From: Oscillatoriales cyanobacterium
Lineage (GTDB): Bacteria; Cyanobacteriota; Cyanobacteriia; Cyanobacteriales; Microcoleaceae
Direction: 5' to 3'
DNA length: 40,556 nt
Assembly: GCA_004293365.1 (NCBI GenBank)
Contig: RDYN01000056.1
Location: forward strand, 1 to 40,556
Shown: piece by piece, positions 33,361-40,556 of the stretch
Position numbering within the stretch: the stretch's first letter is position 1
Layout of the letters: the number at the start of each line of letters is the position of its first letter
Made by a program: the position numbers and the translations under genes
Notes under the pieces: generated by a model
Told to the model about the DNA's origin: nothing
The model's input: only the letters and a program-made list of their open reading frames with translations
Databases searched by the model: none

Positions 33361-33957
33361 ATGACAACTGATAAATTTATGCAATATGATATACCGTCAA
33401 TTATACAGGGATACGCGCAAGGCTACTTCTTGATGGCCAATGACGGCGAGGAGAGTTTGGGGTGGTATTCCAGCCGCCAGCGGGCGCTGATTCCGCTGGA
33501 TGAGAGATTTACCTATCCGCGATCGCTGCGCCGCCAAATCAATCAAAATCGGTTTTCGGTGGCTGTAAACCGCGATTTTGGGGCGGTGGTTGAGGGTTGT
33601 GCCGATCGAGAAACAACTTGGATTTCTAAGGAGCTCAAGCAGATTTACTGGGGTTTGTATGAGGCCGGTTGGGCCTACAGCTTCGAGACTTGGTACGGCG
33701 ACGAATTGGCGGGCGGTATTTTGGGATTGTCTATAGGTGGCGCATTTATCGGGGAATCGATGTTTTACCGAATTCCCGAGGGCTCTAAGGTGGCGATGGT
33801 GAAGTTGGTGGAGAGATTGCGCGATCGATCTTATCTACTTTTCGACGCCCAAATGAACAATCCGCACTTGGAAAGATTCGGAGCATATACTGTTAAGGAA
33901 AAACTGTACAACACTATTTTACAAGAAGCTTTAAAACGCCGCTGCTCGCTATTTTGA
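33361..33957 (+). CDS. aat: Leucyl/phenylalanyl-tRNA-protein transferase
   Basis: A 198-aa cytoplasmic enzyme that adds Leu or Phe from tRNA to the N-terminus of proteins with basic first residues, marking them for ClpS/ClpAP degradation in the N-end rule pathway. Signatures are YAQGYFLMAND, GWYSSRQRALIPLD, RETTWISKELKQIYWGLYEAG and AHSFE-like AYSFETWYGDELAGGILGLSIGGAFIGESMF. The C-terminal NNPHLERFGA segment is also conserved. It lies just after the divergent small gene. Immediately after its stop codon is the remnant of a repeat element and then the NACHT/HEAT remnant. Confidence 0.93.
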   Translation: MTTDKFMQYDIPSIIQGYAQGYFLMANDGEESLGWYSSRQRALIPLDERFTYPRSLRRQINQNRFSVAVNRDFGAVVEGCADRETTWISKELKQIYWGLYEAGWAYSFETWYGDELAGGILGLSIGGAFIGESMFYRIPEGSKVAMVKLVERLRDRSYLLFDAQMNNPHLERFGAYTVKEKLYNTILQEALKRRCSLF

Positions 33958-33973
33958 CAGCTTTGAGCTAATC

Positions 33974-34033
33974 AGGACTCAATTCCGCGACTGCAAACCA
34001 CTTTTATTATGGATAATTAACCGGATATGATAT
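33974..34033. mobile_element. Decayed right half of a nested-palindrome element
   Basis: GGACTCAATTCCGCGACTGC followed by ATTATGGATAATTAACCGGA and TATGATAT corresponds to the right half of the elements at 20902, 24631 and 31219 (CGGACATGATAT end). The left half is missing. Its last bases contain the ATG start codon of the downstream ORF, and a TAA in the same frame lies three codons upstream (34018). Confidence 0.6.
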
Positions 34034-35400
34034 TATCTCTTTGTGCTTGGGAGTTTTTGCGGCAATTTGAAAAACAAAAAACGATTGAATTAGATGGTTT
34101 GATTCAAATTTTTCGGGAACACTGGCGAGATGAGTCCTGGCATGAAGTGTTACGTTTAATGGCGGGAATGCTGGATGCTAAATTTACAGGTGAAATCCTG
34201 GAATACTTGATTGATGAAAATGGGGAAGCCGAAAACTTTAGTAATCTGTTTTTGGCAGCGGAGTGTGTTTCAGAAGTCAAGAATAGAAATGATATCGCTG
34301 CTATTGCTAGTAAGTTGCGCGAGCGAGTCAAAGAGTTAACTAAATACGAAAATAGCAGTGCTTCTACACCTCAAGAATATGACAACCTAGTTTATGAAAT
34401 TCGCAGACAAGCAGTAGCAGCAGTTGCAGCAACTTGGAAAGATGACCACGAAACCTCACCTTGGCTCAAACAAATTGCTAAATCTGACAATAATTGGACT
34501 GTGCGACAAGCAGCCATTCAAGAATTAGCGCGCGGCTGGAAAGATGACCCCGAAACCTCACCTTGGCTCAAACAAATTGCTAAATTTGACAATAATTGGA
34601 CTGTGCGACAAGCAGCCATTCAAGAATTAGCGCGCGGCTGGAAAGATGACCCCAAAACCTCACCTTGGCTCAAACAAATTGCTAAATCTGACAATGATTG
34701 GATTGTGCGACAAGCAGCAGTTCAAGAATTAGCACGCGGCTGGAAAGATAACCCCGAAACCTTATCTTGGCTCAAACAAATCGCTCAATCTGACGATGAT
34801 AGAAATGTGCGAAAAATAGCAGTTCAAGAATTAGCACGCGGCTGGAAAGATGACCCCGAAACCTTATCTTGGCTCAAACAAATCGCTCAATCTGACGATG
34901 ATGAGGATGTGCGACAAGCAGCAGTTCAAGAATTAGCGCGCGGCTGGAAAGATGAGCCCGAAACCTCACCTTGGCTCAAACAACGCGCTCAATTTGACGA
35001 TGATAAGTATGTGCGATGTGCGGCCGTTCAAGAATTAGCACACGGCTGGAAAGATGACCCCGATATCTTACCTATCCTCAAACAACGCGCTCAATTTGAC
35101 GATGACAAGTATGTGCGATGTGCAGTGCGATGTGCAGCAGTTCAAGAATTAGCACACGGGTGGTGTAAAGAGGACTCCGAAATCTTTGAATTATTGTGCG
35201 ATATTGCTATTAATGACCCCGTTTATCGCGACTATGATTGGCAAATTAGCCCCCGGCAAACAGCTCTTGCAGATATTATTGAGCTATATCCCGATCGCCC
35301 TCAAACTTTAGAACTTGTGCGCGATCTGGCCCAGAACGATCGCGACCAAAACCTCCGCGAATTTGCCCAGAAAAAATTGGCAGAATTAGAACGCAAATGA
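34027..35400 (+). pseudogene. HEAT-repeat protein, probable C-terminal remnant of a NACHT-type STAND protein
   Basis: The ORF encodes 457 aa and could be expressed, but it looks truncated. The first 100 residues (DESWHEVLRLMAGMLD, ENFSNLFLAAECVSEVKNR) resemble the helical segment that follows the NACHT NTPase domain in large cyanobacterial STAND proteins; no Walker motif is present. Seven near-identical 34-residue HEAT-like repeats (GWKDDPETSPWLKQIAK type) and a degenerate eighth follow. In STAND proteins such repeats sense ligands, often phage proteins. The only available ATG (34027) lies in the terminus of a repeat element, with an in-frame TAA three codons before it. The element may have removed the N-terminus. 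An intact short HEAT protein is the alternative. Confidence 0.6.
34429..35160 (+). repeat. 102-bp coding tandem repeats (HEAT units)
   Basis: Seven units of 102 bp, each encoding 34 residues, show high nucleotide identity, including at synonymous positions; for example GGCTGGAAAGATGACCCC recurs nearly unchanged. The last complete unit has an extra 12-bp in-frame tandem duplication (GTGCGATGTGCA twice, 35113-35136) that adds four residues. The array looks recently expanded or homogenised. Confidence 0.85.
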
Positions 35401-35456
35401 GCGATAGATTCGATCGCAGATAGCCATTTTTTCTAATTTTAGGGACTTGTCGTTGG

Positions 35457-35630
35457 GTAGGGGCGGGTTTATAAGATTATTGGTTTTCAACATAGATGCT
35501 TGGTAAAACCAGCCCCTACAAAATTATCAATTACCAATGATAAATTGCGGGTTAAAAAATATTTATGTAGGGCTGGTTTCACCCACAATAATTGCCTGAA
35601 ACCCATAATATCGTAAACCCGCCCCGACCC
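35457..35630. repeat. Nested inverted repeats upstream of the third Uma2 gene
   Basis: The outer arms GTAGGGGCGGGTTTA (about 35457) and TAAACCCGCCCCGAC (about 35615) are complementary. The inner arms TAAAACCAGCCCCTACA (35504-35521) and TGTAGGGCTGGTTTC are also complementary. One hairpin family lies inside another, as in the MITE-like elements, but with different sequences. Confidence 0.7.
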
Positions 35631-35648
35631 GATGACTACCATAAATAG

Positions 35649-35654
35649 TATAAT
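35649..35654 (+). promoter_or_regulatory. Probable -10 box of the third Uma2 gene
   Basis: A perfect TATAAT lies 31 bp before the start codon at 35686, giving a leader of about 25 bases that includes the CGGAG ribosome-binding site (35672-35676). No clear -35 box is seen. Confidence 0.5.
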
Positions 35655-35685
35655 TAAACCAAGATACTTCTCGGAGACAACCACA

Positions 35686-36471
35686 ATGCAAGTCACAACA
35701 GAAGAAATTATTTATCCATCCAGCGACGGTCAACCAATGGCAGAAAGCACCATTCAATACAAATTAATTGTCACGATCAAAGAAGGTTGCGAATCGCTGT
35801 TTGAAAATGACCCCAACGTGTTTGTAGCAGCCGACTTACTTTGGTATCCGGTTGAAGGTAGACCAGATATTTCTCAAGCACCGGATACGATGGTGGTATT
35901 TGGCAGGCCAAAAGGCGATCGGCCTTCCTACATACAATCTCGCGAAGAAAATATTCCTCCCCAAGTCGTCTTTGAAATTCGCTCCCACAACGATAGTAAC
36001 ACAAAAATGAACAAGAAACTTTCATTTTACTATCGTTATGGAGTCGAGGAGTATTACGTTTACGATCCCGAAAAAAATCAGTTAGAAGGTTGGCAAAGAA
36101 TTGAAGGAATCTTAGAACCTATTGAACCGATGGAGGGATGGATAAGTCCCAGACTGGGAGTGCGGTTTGAGTTACCAGAATCAGGGTTAGAAATCTATCG
36201 CCCTGATGGAGAAAGATTTCTTTCCTATTCCGAAATAAATGCAGAGCGGCTATTAGAGCGACGGCGCGCAGAACAAGAATTTCAGCGTGCAGAACAAGAA
36301 TTTCAGCGTGCAGAACAAGAATCGCAGCGCGCCGAACAAGAATCGCAGCGCGCCGAACAAGAATTTCAGCGCGCCGAACAAGAAGCTCTCAAGGCTCAAC
36401 AAGCAGCTCAAAACTCTCAACTTTTAGCTGCCAAGCTGCGGGAATTGAACATCGATCCAGATAGCATTTAA
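35686..36471 (+). CDS. Uma2-family protein with C-terminal coiled coil (paralogue 2)
   Basis: A 261-aa paralogue of the protein at 30474. The Uma2-like domain has FVAADLLWYPVEG, ISQAPDTMVVFGRPKGD, PPQVVFEIRSHNDSN (Glu-x-Arg where the other has Glu-x-Trp) and YRYGVEEYYVYDP. The C-terminal coiled coil is longer: about six copies of RAEQEFQ/RAEQESQ, encoded by 21-bp DNA repeats (36270-36380), against about three in the paralogue. It ends LRELNIDPDSI. The ATG at 35686 was chosen because CGGAG lies nine bases upstream; an ATG 18 codons earlier falls in the repeat region. Nuclease activity is plausible but not certain. Confidence 0.85.
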   Translation: MQVTTEEIIYPSSDGQPMAESTIQYKLIVTIKEGCESLFENDPNVFVAADLLWYPVEGRPDISQAPDTMVVFGRPKGDRPSYIQSREENIPPQVVFEIRSHNDSNTKMNKKLSFYYRYGVEEYYVYDPEKNQLEGWQRIEGILEPIEPMEGWISPRLGVRFELPESGLEIYRPDGERFLSYSEINAERLLERRRAEQEFQRAEQEFQRAEQESQRAEQESQRAEQEFQRAEQEALKAQQAAQNSQLLAAKLRELNIDPDSI

Positions 36472-36487
36472 GCCGGAATAAATGCTA

Positions 36488-36520
36488 AGAAACCAGATTT
36501 GTCAAATAAATCTGGTTTCT
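36488..36520 (+). terminator. 13-bp perfect hairpin after the Uma2 gene
   Basis: AGAAACCAGATTT (36488-36500) and AAATCTGGTTTCT (36508-36520) form a perfect 13-bp stem with a seven-base loop, 17 bp after the Uma2 stop codon. No long T-run follows, so it is a hairpin of terminator or mRNA-stabilising type rather than a classical terminator. It shares GAAACC arms with the next repeats. Confidence 0.5.
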
Positions 36521-36550
36521 GGGAATTGCAGTTATTTATGCTTTTAGGAC

Positions 36551-36726
36551 TTACGCATTTGTGACTCCTCGAAACCGGGTTTTTTGCGGTTCGATCGACT
36601 GTAACGAACTATTCTCCTAAAAACCCGGTTTATGACCACGCATTTGTGACTCCTCGAAACCGGGTTTTTTGGGGTTTTGCCGACTGCAACCAAATATTCT
36701 CGTAAAAACCCGGTTTCTGACCACCC
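36551..36726. repeat. Tandem pair of GAAACCGGGTTTTTT hairpins
   Basis: Two tandem units of about 88 bp, each starting CGCATTTGTGACTCCTCGAA, contain GAAACCGGGTTTTTT and the complementary AAAACCCGGTTTCT/TAT arm. A third, distant copy lies at 13080-13147. After the second unit, 36727-36909 has a TATAAT (36792-36797) as a possible -10 for leuS and no other recognisable feature. Confidence 0.75.
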
Positions 36727-36909
36727 GCGCATAAGTCTGATTCTTTTAACCTAGCGATCGCCCCCGATCGCAAATTCCATATACTACAATATATAATACA
36801 GGTATTAGAGCCAAAATCCTTGGGGGTGCAAAAGAATCCTAATCGCGGCCCCATGAATGTGCAAAAATACTGAAGCCAACCTTACTAAACTCTGCACGGA
36901 GCAATTGCT

Positions 36910-39477
36910 GTGGACTCCAGATACAACCCCCAATCCATAGAAGAAAAATGGCAACAGACATGGGCTGAGCAAAACTTAGACCAAATGCCAGAAGACAGGG
37001 AAAAGCCTAAATTTTATGCCTTATCCATGTTCCCCTACCCGTCGGGAAGCCTGCACATGGGACACGTCCGCAACTACACAATCATCGATGTAATTGCCAG
37101 ACTCAAGCGGATGCAAGGCTATCGCGTACTCAATCCCATGGGATGGGATGCTTTTGGTTTGCCGGCCGAAAATGCCGCCATCGAACGCGGAATTCCCCCC
37201 GCACAATGGACATATCAAAATATTGCCCAGATGAAAGGCTTATTTCGCAGCCTGGGTATTTCTTTCGACTGGGGAAAAGAAGTTACAACCTGTTCTCCCG
37301 ATTATTATCGGTGGACGCAATGGCTGTTTTTGCAATTTTTAGAAGCAGGATTAGCATATCAGAAAGAAGCCGCAGTTAACTGGGACCCGATCGACCAAAC
37401 CGTCTTAGCTAACGAACAAGTAGACAACGAAGGTCGTTCCTGGCGTTCCGGTGCAAAAGTCGAACGCAAATTATTGCGGCAGTGGTTCCTCAAAATTACC
37501 GATTACGCCGAACAGTTATTAAACGACTTAGATAAATTGCCAGATTGGCCCGAAAGAGTCAAATTAATGCAAGCCAACTGGATTGGCAAATCTGTCGGCG
37601 CTTACTTAGAATTTCCCATCGTCGGCATGGATGAAAAAGTCGCCGTTTTCACCACTCGTCCCGATACAATTTATGGCGTGAGTTACGTTGTTTTAGCACC
37701 GGAACATCCGTTAACTCAGCGCGTGACCACGGCAGACCAAAAAACCGCTGTTGATACCTTCATCAAAGAAGTTGCATTGCAAAGCGAAATGGATCGCACG
37801 GCCGATGACAAACCAAAGCGCGGCATCCCCACAGGCGGCAAAGTAATCAATCCTTTCAACGATGAAGAAATCCCAATTTGGATTGCCGATTACGTGCTGT
37901 ACGAATACGGGACAGGCGCAGTCATGGGAGTACCCGCCCACGACACGCGAGATTTCAAATTTGCCAATCAATATGAACTACCAATTAAAGTAGTAATTGT
38001 CGATGATGATGAAGTTCCGCTGACGGAAGCTTACACAGAACCAGGAATTATGATTAATTCCGAAAGCTTCAACGGGATGGATTCAATTAAAGGCAAAGCC
38101 GCAATTATTCAAGCTGCCGAAAATTCAGGTTGTGGCAAAGCGCGCGTGCAATATCGCTTGAGAGATTGGCTAATTTCTCGCCAGCGTTATTGGGGCGCTC
38201 CGATTCCGGTAATTCACTGTCCCAACTGCGGAACAGTCCCCGTCCCACAATCCGATTTACCTGTATTGTTGCCGGAAAATGTACAATTTACTGGCAAAGG
38301 TTCGCCCTTGGCAAAGATGCCGGAATGGGTAAACGTTCCTTGTCCGAGTTGCGGCACTCCGGCGCAGCGCGAAACGGATACGATGGATACTTTTATGGAT
38401 TCATCGTGGTATTTTTTGCGCTATCCCGATGCTCAAAATCACGAGCAAGTCTTTGATTCTGCGAAGACGAATGATTGGATGCCGGTAGACCAATATGTCG
38501 GCGGCATCGAGCACGCAATCCTGCATTTACTGTATTCGCGGTTCTTTACGAAGGTTTTGCGCGATCGGGGTTTGATCGATTGCGACGAACCATTTAAGCG
38601 CTTGTTAACTCAAGGAATGGTGCAAGCAAAAGCCTACAAAAATCCTGTGACTGGCAAATATGTTGCTGCATCAGATGTAGACCCAGAGAATGCTAAAGAT
38701 CCGCAAACTGGCGAAGCTTTGGAAGTCTTTTACGAGAAGATGTCCAAATCTAAATACAACGGTGTTGACCCCTTGGAAGTTATGGGGAAATATGGGGTTG
38801 ATACGGCGCGGATGTTTATTTTATTCAAGGCGCCGCCAGAGAAGGATTTGGAGTGGGATGATGCTGATGTGGAAGGGCAATTCCGCTTTTTAAATCGCGT
38901 TTGGCGCTTGGTGACAGAGTTTGCTTCACTCCCCAGGGCGGGCACGGGGGCACCGCCCCTACAAGGGGGGGAGAAAGAGTTGCTAAGTAAAGCTGAAAAG
39001 GATTTGCGGCGAGCGATTCATACGGCAATTAAGGAAGTTCGAGAAGATTTGGAGGGCGAGTATCAGTTTAATACTGCTGTTTCGGAAATGATGAAGTTGA
39101 ACAATGCGTTGGCTGATGCTAAATGTAAGGATTCATCTGTTTATGCAGAGGGAATTAACACTTTAATTTTGCTGTTAGCGCCTTTTTCGCCGCACATTGC
39201 TGATGAATTGTGGCATTTGATTGGTAACAGCGAATCTGTACATTTGCAAGCTTGGCCTATTGCCGATCCATCTGCTTTAATTACAGATGAAATTACGCTG
39301 GTAATTCAAGTTATGGGTAAGACGCGCGGCACTATTCAAGTGCCTTCTGGTGCTGATAAAGCTGCTTTGGAAAATTACGCCCGCGAGTCGGATTTGGCTA
39401 AGCGTCATCTTGAAGGTAAGGAGATTAAAAAGGTGATTGTGGTTCCTGGAAAGTTGGTTAATTTCGTTGTAGCTTGA
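36910..39477 (+). CDS. leuS: Leucyl-tRNA synthetase
   Basis: An 855-aa class I aminoacyl-tRNA synthetase that charges tRNA-Leu and edits misactivated amino acids. The HIGH motif is HMGH (residues 49-52) in [14 protein letters not shown], and KMSKS is at 610-614. A zinc-binding-like CPNCG...CPSCG segment and a CP1 editing domain ([20 protein letters not shown]) are present. Translation begins at a GTG at 36910 with GGAG eight bases upstream. Between the catalytic and anticodon-binding domains, residues 676-687 ([12 protein letters not shown]) are encoded by a GC-rich GGGCGGGCACGGGGGCACCG sequence that looks like an inserted intergenic repeat kept in frame. The rest of the protein is complete. 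Confidence 0.96.
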   Translation: MDSRYNPQSIEEKWQQTWAEQNLDQMPEDREKPKFYALSMFPYPSGSLHMGHVRNYTIIDVIARLKRMQGYRVLNPMGWDAFGLPAENAAIERGIPPAQWTYQNIAQMKGLFRSLGISFDWGKEVTTCSPDYYRWTQWLFLQFLEAGLAYQKEAAVNWDPIDQTVLANEQVDNEGRSWRSGAKVERKLLRQWFLKITDYAEQLLNDLDKLPDWPERVKLMQANWIGKSVGAYLEFPIVGMDEKVAVFTTRPDTIYGVSYVVLAPEHPLTQRVTTADQKTAVDTFIKEVALQSEMDRTADDKPKRGIPTGGKVINPFNDEEIPIWIADYVLYEYGTGAVMGVPAHDTRDFKFANQYELPIKVVIVDDDEVPLTEAYTEPGIMINSESFNGMDSIKGKAAIIQAAENSGCGKARVQYRLRDWLISRQRYWGAPIPVIHCPNCGTVPVPQSDLPVLLPENVQFTGKGSPLAKMPEWVNVPCPSCGTPAQRETDTMDTFMDSSWYFLRYPDAQNHEQVFDSAKTNDWMPVDQYVGGIEHAILHLLYSRFFTKVLRDRGLIDCDEPFKRLLTQGMVQAKAYKNPVTGKYVAASDVDPENAKDPQTGEALEVFYEKMSKSKYNGVDPLEVMGKYGVDTARMFILFKAPPEKDLEWDDADVEGQFRFLNRVWRLVTEFASLPRAGTGAPPLQGGEKELLSKAEKDLRRAIHTAIKEVREDLEGEYQFNTAVSEMMKLNNALADAKCKDSSVYAEGINTLILLLAPFSPHIADELWHLIGNSESVHLQAWPIADPSALITDEITLVIQVMGKTRGTIQVPSGADKAALENYARESDLAKRHLEGKEIKKVIVVPGKLVNFVVA

Positions 39478-39493
39478 GTGAGCGAGTAAATAA

Positions 39494-39558
39494 GTTTGTA
39501 GTAAGGACTTTAGTCCTTAAAAAATAGCTGAGTAGGACTAAAGTCCTTACTACGAACC
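39494..39558. repeat. GTAGTAAGGACTTTAGTCC hairpin after leuS
   Basis: GTTTGTAGTAAGGACTTTAG (39494-39513) pairs with CTAAAGTCCTTACTACGAAC (39538-39557). The copy lies between leuS and the hydrolase gene without the outer ATATCATGTCC arms. As a stable stem, it may end or protect the leuS transcript. Confidence 0.85.
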
Positions 39559-39569
39559 TAATTTTAAAA

Positions 39570-40475
39570 ATGAGATTGATGAAAAATAAAAAGCACGACA
39601 GGTTAAAGTTGCTATTTTTAATGGCAAAAATTTTGGCGATCGCCTACATATTTTTCTGTATACTGTTGTTTGTTCTGCAAACTCGCTTCATCTTTCAACC
39701 AACATCTGTAATCCAAAAAACACCCGATGCTTTCAACATACCCTACGAAGAGGTTTGGTTGCCAGTTAACGGGCGATCGCCCAAAACGCCCAAAACAGAC
39801 AAAATTCACGGTTGGTGGCTGCCAACCGCCAATCAACAGCCGCTGGGAACCCTATTGTACCTGCACGGCAAGGGCTTTAACATCGGTGCGAATATCAATC
39901 AATCTTACCGCTTTCGGCAATTGGGTTTTTCCGTATTGCTGATAGATTACCGGGGTTACGGGCGCAGTCAAGGCAGTTTTCCCAGCGAATCTCGAATCTA
40001 TGAAGATGCGGAAACAGCTTATAATTATTTAGTCAAACAGCGGCAATTGTCGCCTAGCGATATCTTTTTGTACGGCCATTCACTCGGAGGTGCTGTTGCT
40101 TTAGAATTAGCAGTTGCACATTCGGAAGCTGCGGGCTTAATTGTGCAAAGTTCGTTCACTTCCATGCTAGATATGGTAGAACGCCAAAGTTTGATGCGGC
40201 TGTTTCCGGTGCGGCTGCTGCTGACACAAAAGTTTGATTCTTTGAATAAAGTTAAATTGCTCAAAATTCCGGTTTTGTTCGCCCACGGAACTGCCGATCC
40301 TTTGATTCCTGCTCCGATGAGTGAAAAGTTGTATGCTGCTTCTGGTGAACCCAAGCAAATTTTGCTGATTCCTAACGCTAAGCACAATAATGGAGATGCT
40401 TTTTTTAACAGCAGCGAATACCGCCAAACTATTGTTGATTTTGCCGAACAATCTAAAATTAAGATGAATAAATAG
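39570..40475 (+). CDS. Membrane-anchored alpha/beta hydrolase
   Basis: A 301-aa protein with one N-terminal membrane anchor (about residues 14-37, LFLMAKILAIAYIFFCILLF), followed by an alpha/beta hydrolase domain. The oxyanion-region motif LLYLHGKGFNIG, the strand LLIDYRGYGRSQGSF, the nucleophile elbow GHSLGG (catalytic Ser), the Asp in HGTADPLIP and the His in NAKHNNG make a complete triad. It resembles the BEM46/ABHD13-like group of serine hydrolases; substrate unknown. An ATG at 39570 and an in-frame ATG at 39579 are both possible. It is downstream of leuS but separated by a hairpin. Its last codons and stop are part of an 18-bp direct repeat that recurs at the window end. Confidence 0.88.
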   Translation: MRLMKNKKHDRLKLLFLMAKILAIAYIFFCILLFVLQTRFIFQPTSVIQKTPDAFNIPYEEVWLPVNGRSPKTPKTDKIHGWWLPTANQQPLGTLLYLHGKGFNIGANINQSYRFRQLGFSVLLIDYRGYGRSQGSFPSESRIYEDAETAYNYLVKQRQLSPSDIFLYGHSLGGAVALELAVAHSEAAGLIVQSSFTSMLDMVERQSLMRLFPVRLLLTQKFDSLNKVKLLKIPVLFAHGTADPLIPAPMSEKLYAASGEPKQILLIPNAKHNNGDAFFNSSEYRQTIVDFAEQSKIKMNK

Positions 40476-40556
40476 GTTCGTAGTAAGGACTTTAGTCCTT
40501 TCTTATTGGATGGGGACTAAAGTCCTCACTACGAACCTATTAAGATGAATAAATAG
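40458..40556. repeat. GTAGTAAGGACTTTAGTCC hairpin flanked by an 18-bp direct repeat
   Basis: The sequence ATTAAGATGAATAAATAG at 40458-40475, the end of the hydrolase gene including its TAG stop, recurs exactly at 40539-40556. Between the copies is the hairpin GTTCGTAGTAAGGACTTTAG with a complementary right arm (40476-40538). The pattern looks like a duplication made when the hairpin arrived. Confidence 0.85.

Noticed and set aside
33974..34033. Natural promoter/leader for the HEAT ORF
   Set aside because: The sequence matches the right half of the nested-palindrome elements better than any promoter, and an in-frame stop lies just before the ATG.

Overview
The window comes from a cyanobacterium, most likely a filamentous non-heterocystous type (Microcoleus/Oscillatoria/Phormidium-like). 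The reasons are the abundant HIP1 octamer GCGATCGC, an NtcA-type promoter, several proteins of typically cyanobacterial type, and intergenic regions packed with short tandem heptamers and palindromic repeats. The genus assignment is inference.

Layout. (1) 1-5.9 kb, minus strand: the urea ABC transporter operon urtA-urtB-urtC-[AIM24-family gene]-urtD, driven by a near-ideal NtcA-activated promoter at 5833-5875. urtE would lie off the left edge. (2) 6.1-10.7 kb: tRNA-Ala(CGC), a HAD hydrolase, a methyltransferase and a membrane-bound dCache-GAF histidine kinase. (3) 11.2-15.7 kb, minus strand: an arsenic locus, arsR, aquaporin, arsH, arsC, arsS (arsenosugar radical SAM) and a TVP38-family membrane protein. 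Two ArsR-type operators (ATCAA-N6-TTGAT) lie between arsR and the aquaporin gene. (4) 16-20.7 kb: a small membrane protein, a PD-(D/E)XK-like gene broken by an in-frame stop, an NblB-like HEAT protein and a CBS-GAF histidine kinase. (5) 20.7-26.5 kb: a Wzc-like tyrosine autokinase for exopolysaccharide, a 1.4-kb gene-free stretch full of repeats, and a GPH-family sugar/cation symporter. (6) 27-36.5 kb: three Uma2-family proteins, a conserved hypothetical protein, an M41 (FtsH-type) peptidase without an AAA domain, rseP (site-2 protease), nth, rpsN, a small conserved protein, aat, and a HEAT-repeat ORF that looks like the C-terminal remnant of a NACHT-type STAND protein. (7) 36.9-40.5 kb: leuS and a membrane-anchored alpha/beta hydrolase.

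The most unusual aspect is the repeat ecology. At least six repeat families occupy almost every intergenic gap: TAGTCAT/CTGTCAA-type heptamers, the GTAGGGTGCGCA palindrome, a GTAGTGAGGACTTTAGTCC hairpin, an outer ATATCATGTCCGGTCGAT inverted repeat that encloses that hairpin, a GGGGGATC element, and a GAAACCGGGTTTTTT hairpin. They reach into genes. Heptamers supply the start codons of the HAD hydrolase and nth and the stop codon of the methyltransferase. A decayed MITE-like terminus supplies the start codon of the HEAT/NACHT remnant. A repeat is read in frame inside leuS. An 18-bp direct repeat flanks one hairpin at the right end of the window.

Functionally the window combines nitrogen acquisition (urea, NtcA-controlled), arsenic detoxification and arsenosugar synthesis, two sensor kinases, envelope and polysaccharide functions, and housekeeping genes (leuS, rpsN, aat, nth). 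No CRISPR array, rRNA, prophage or complete insertion sequence was seen.
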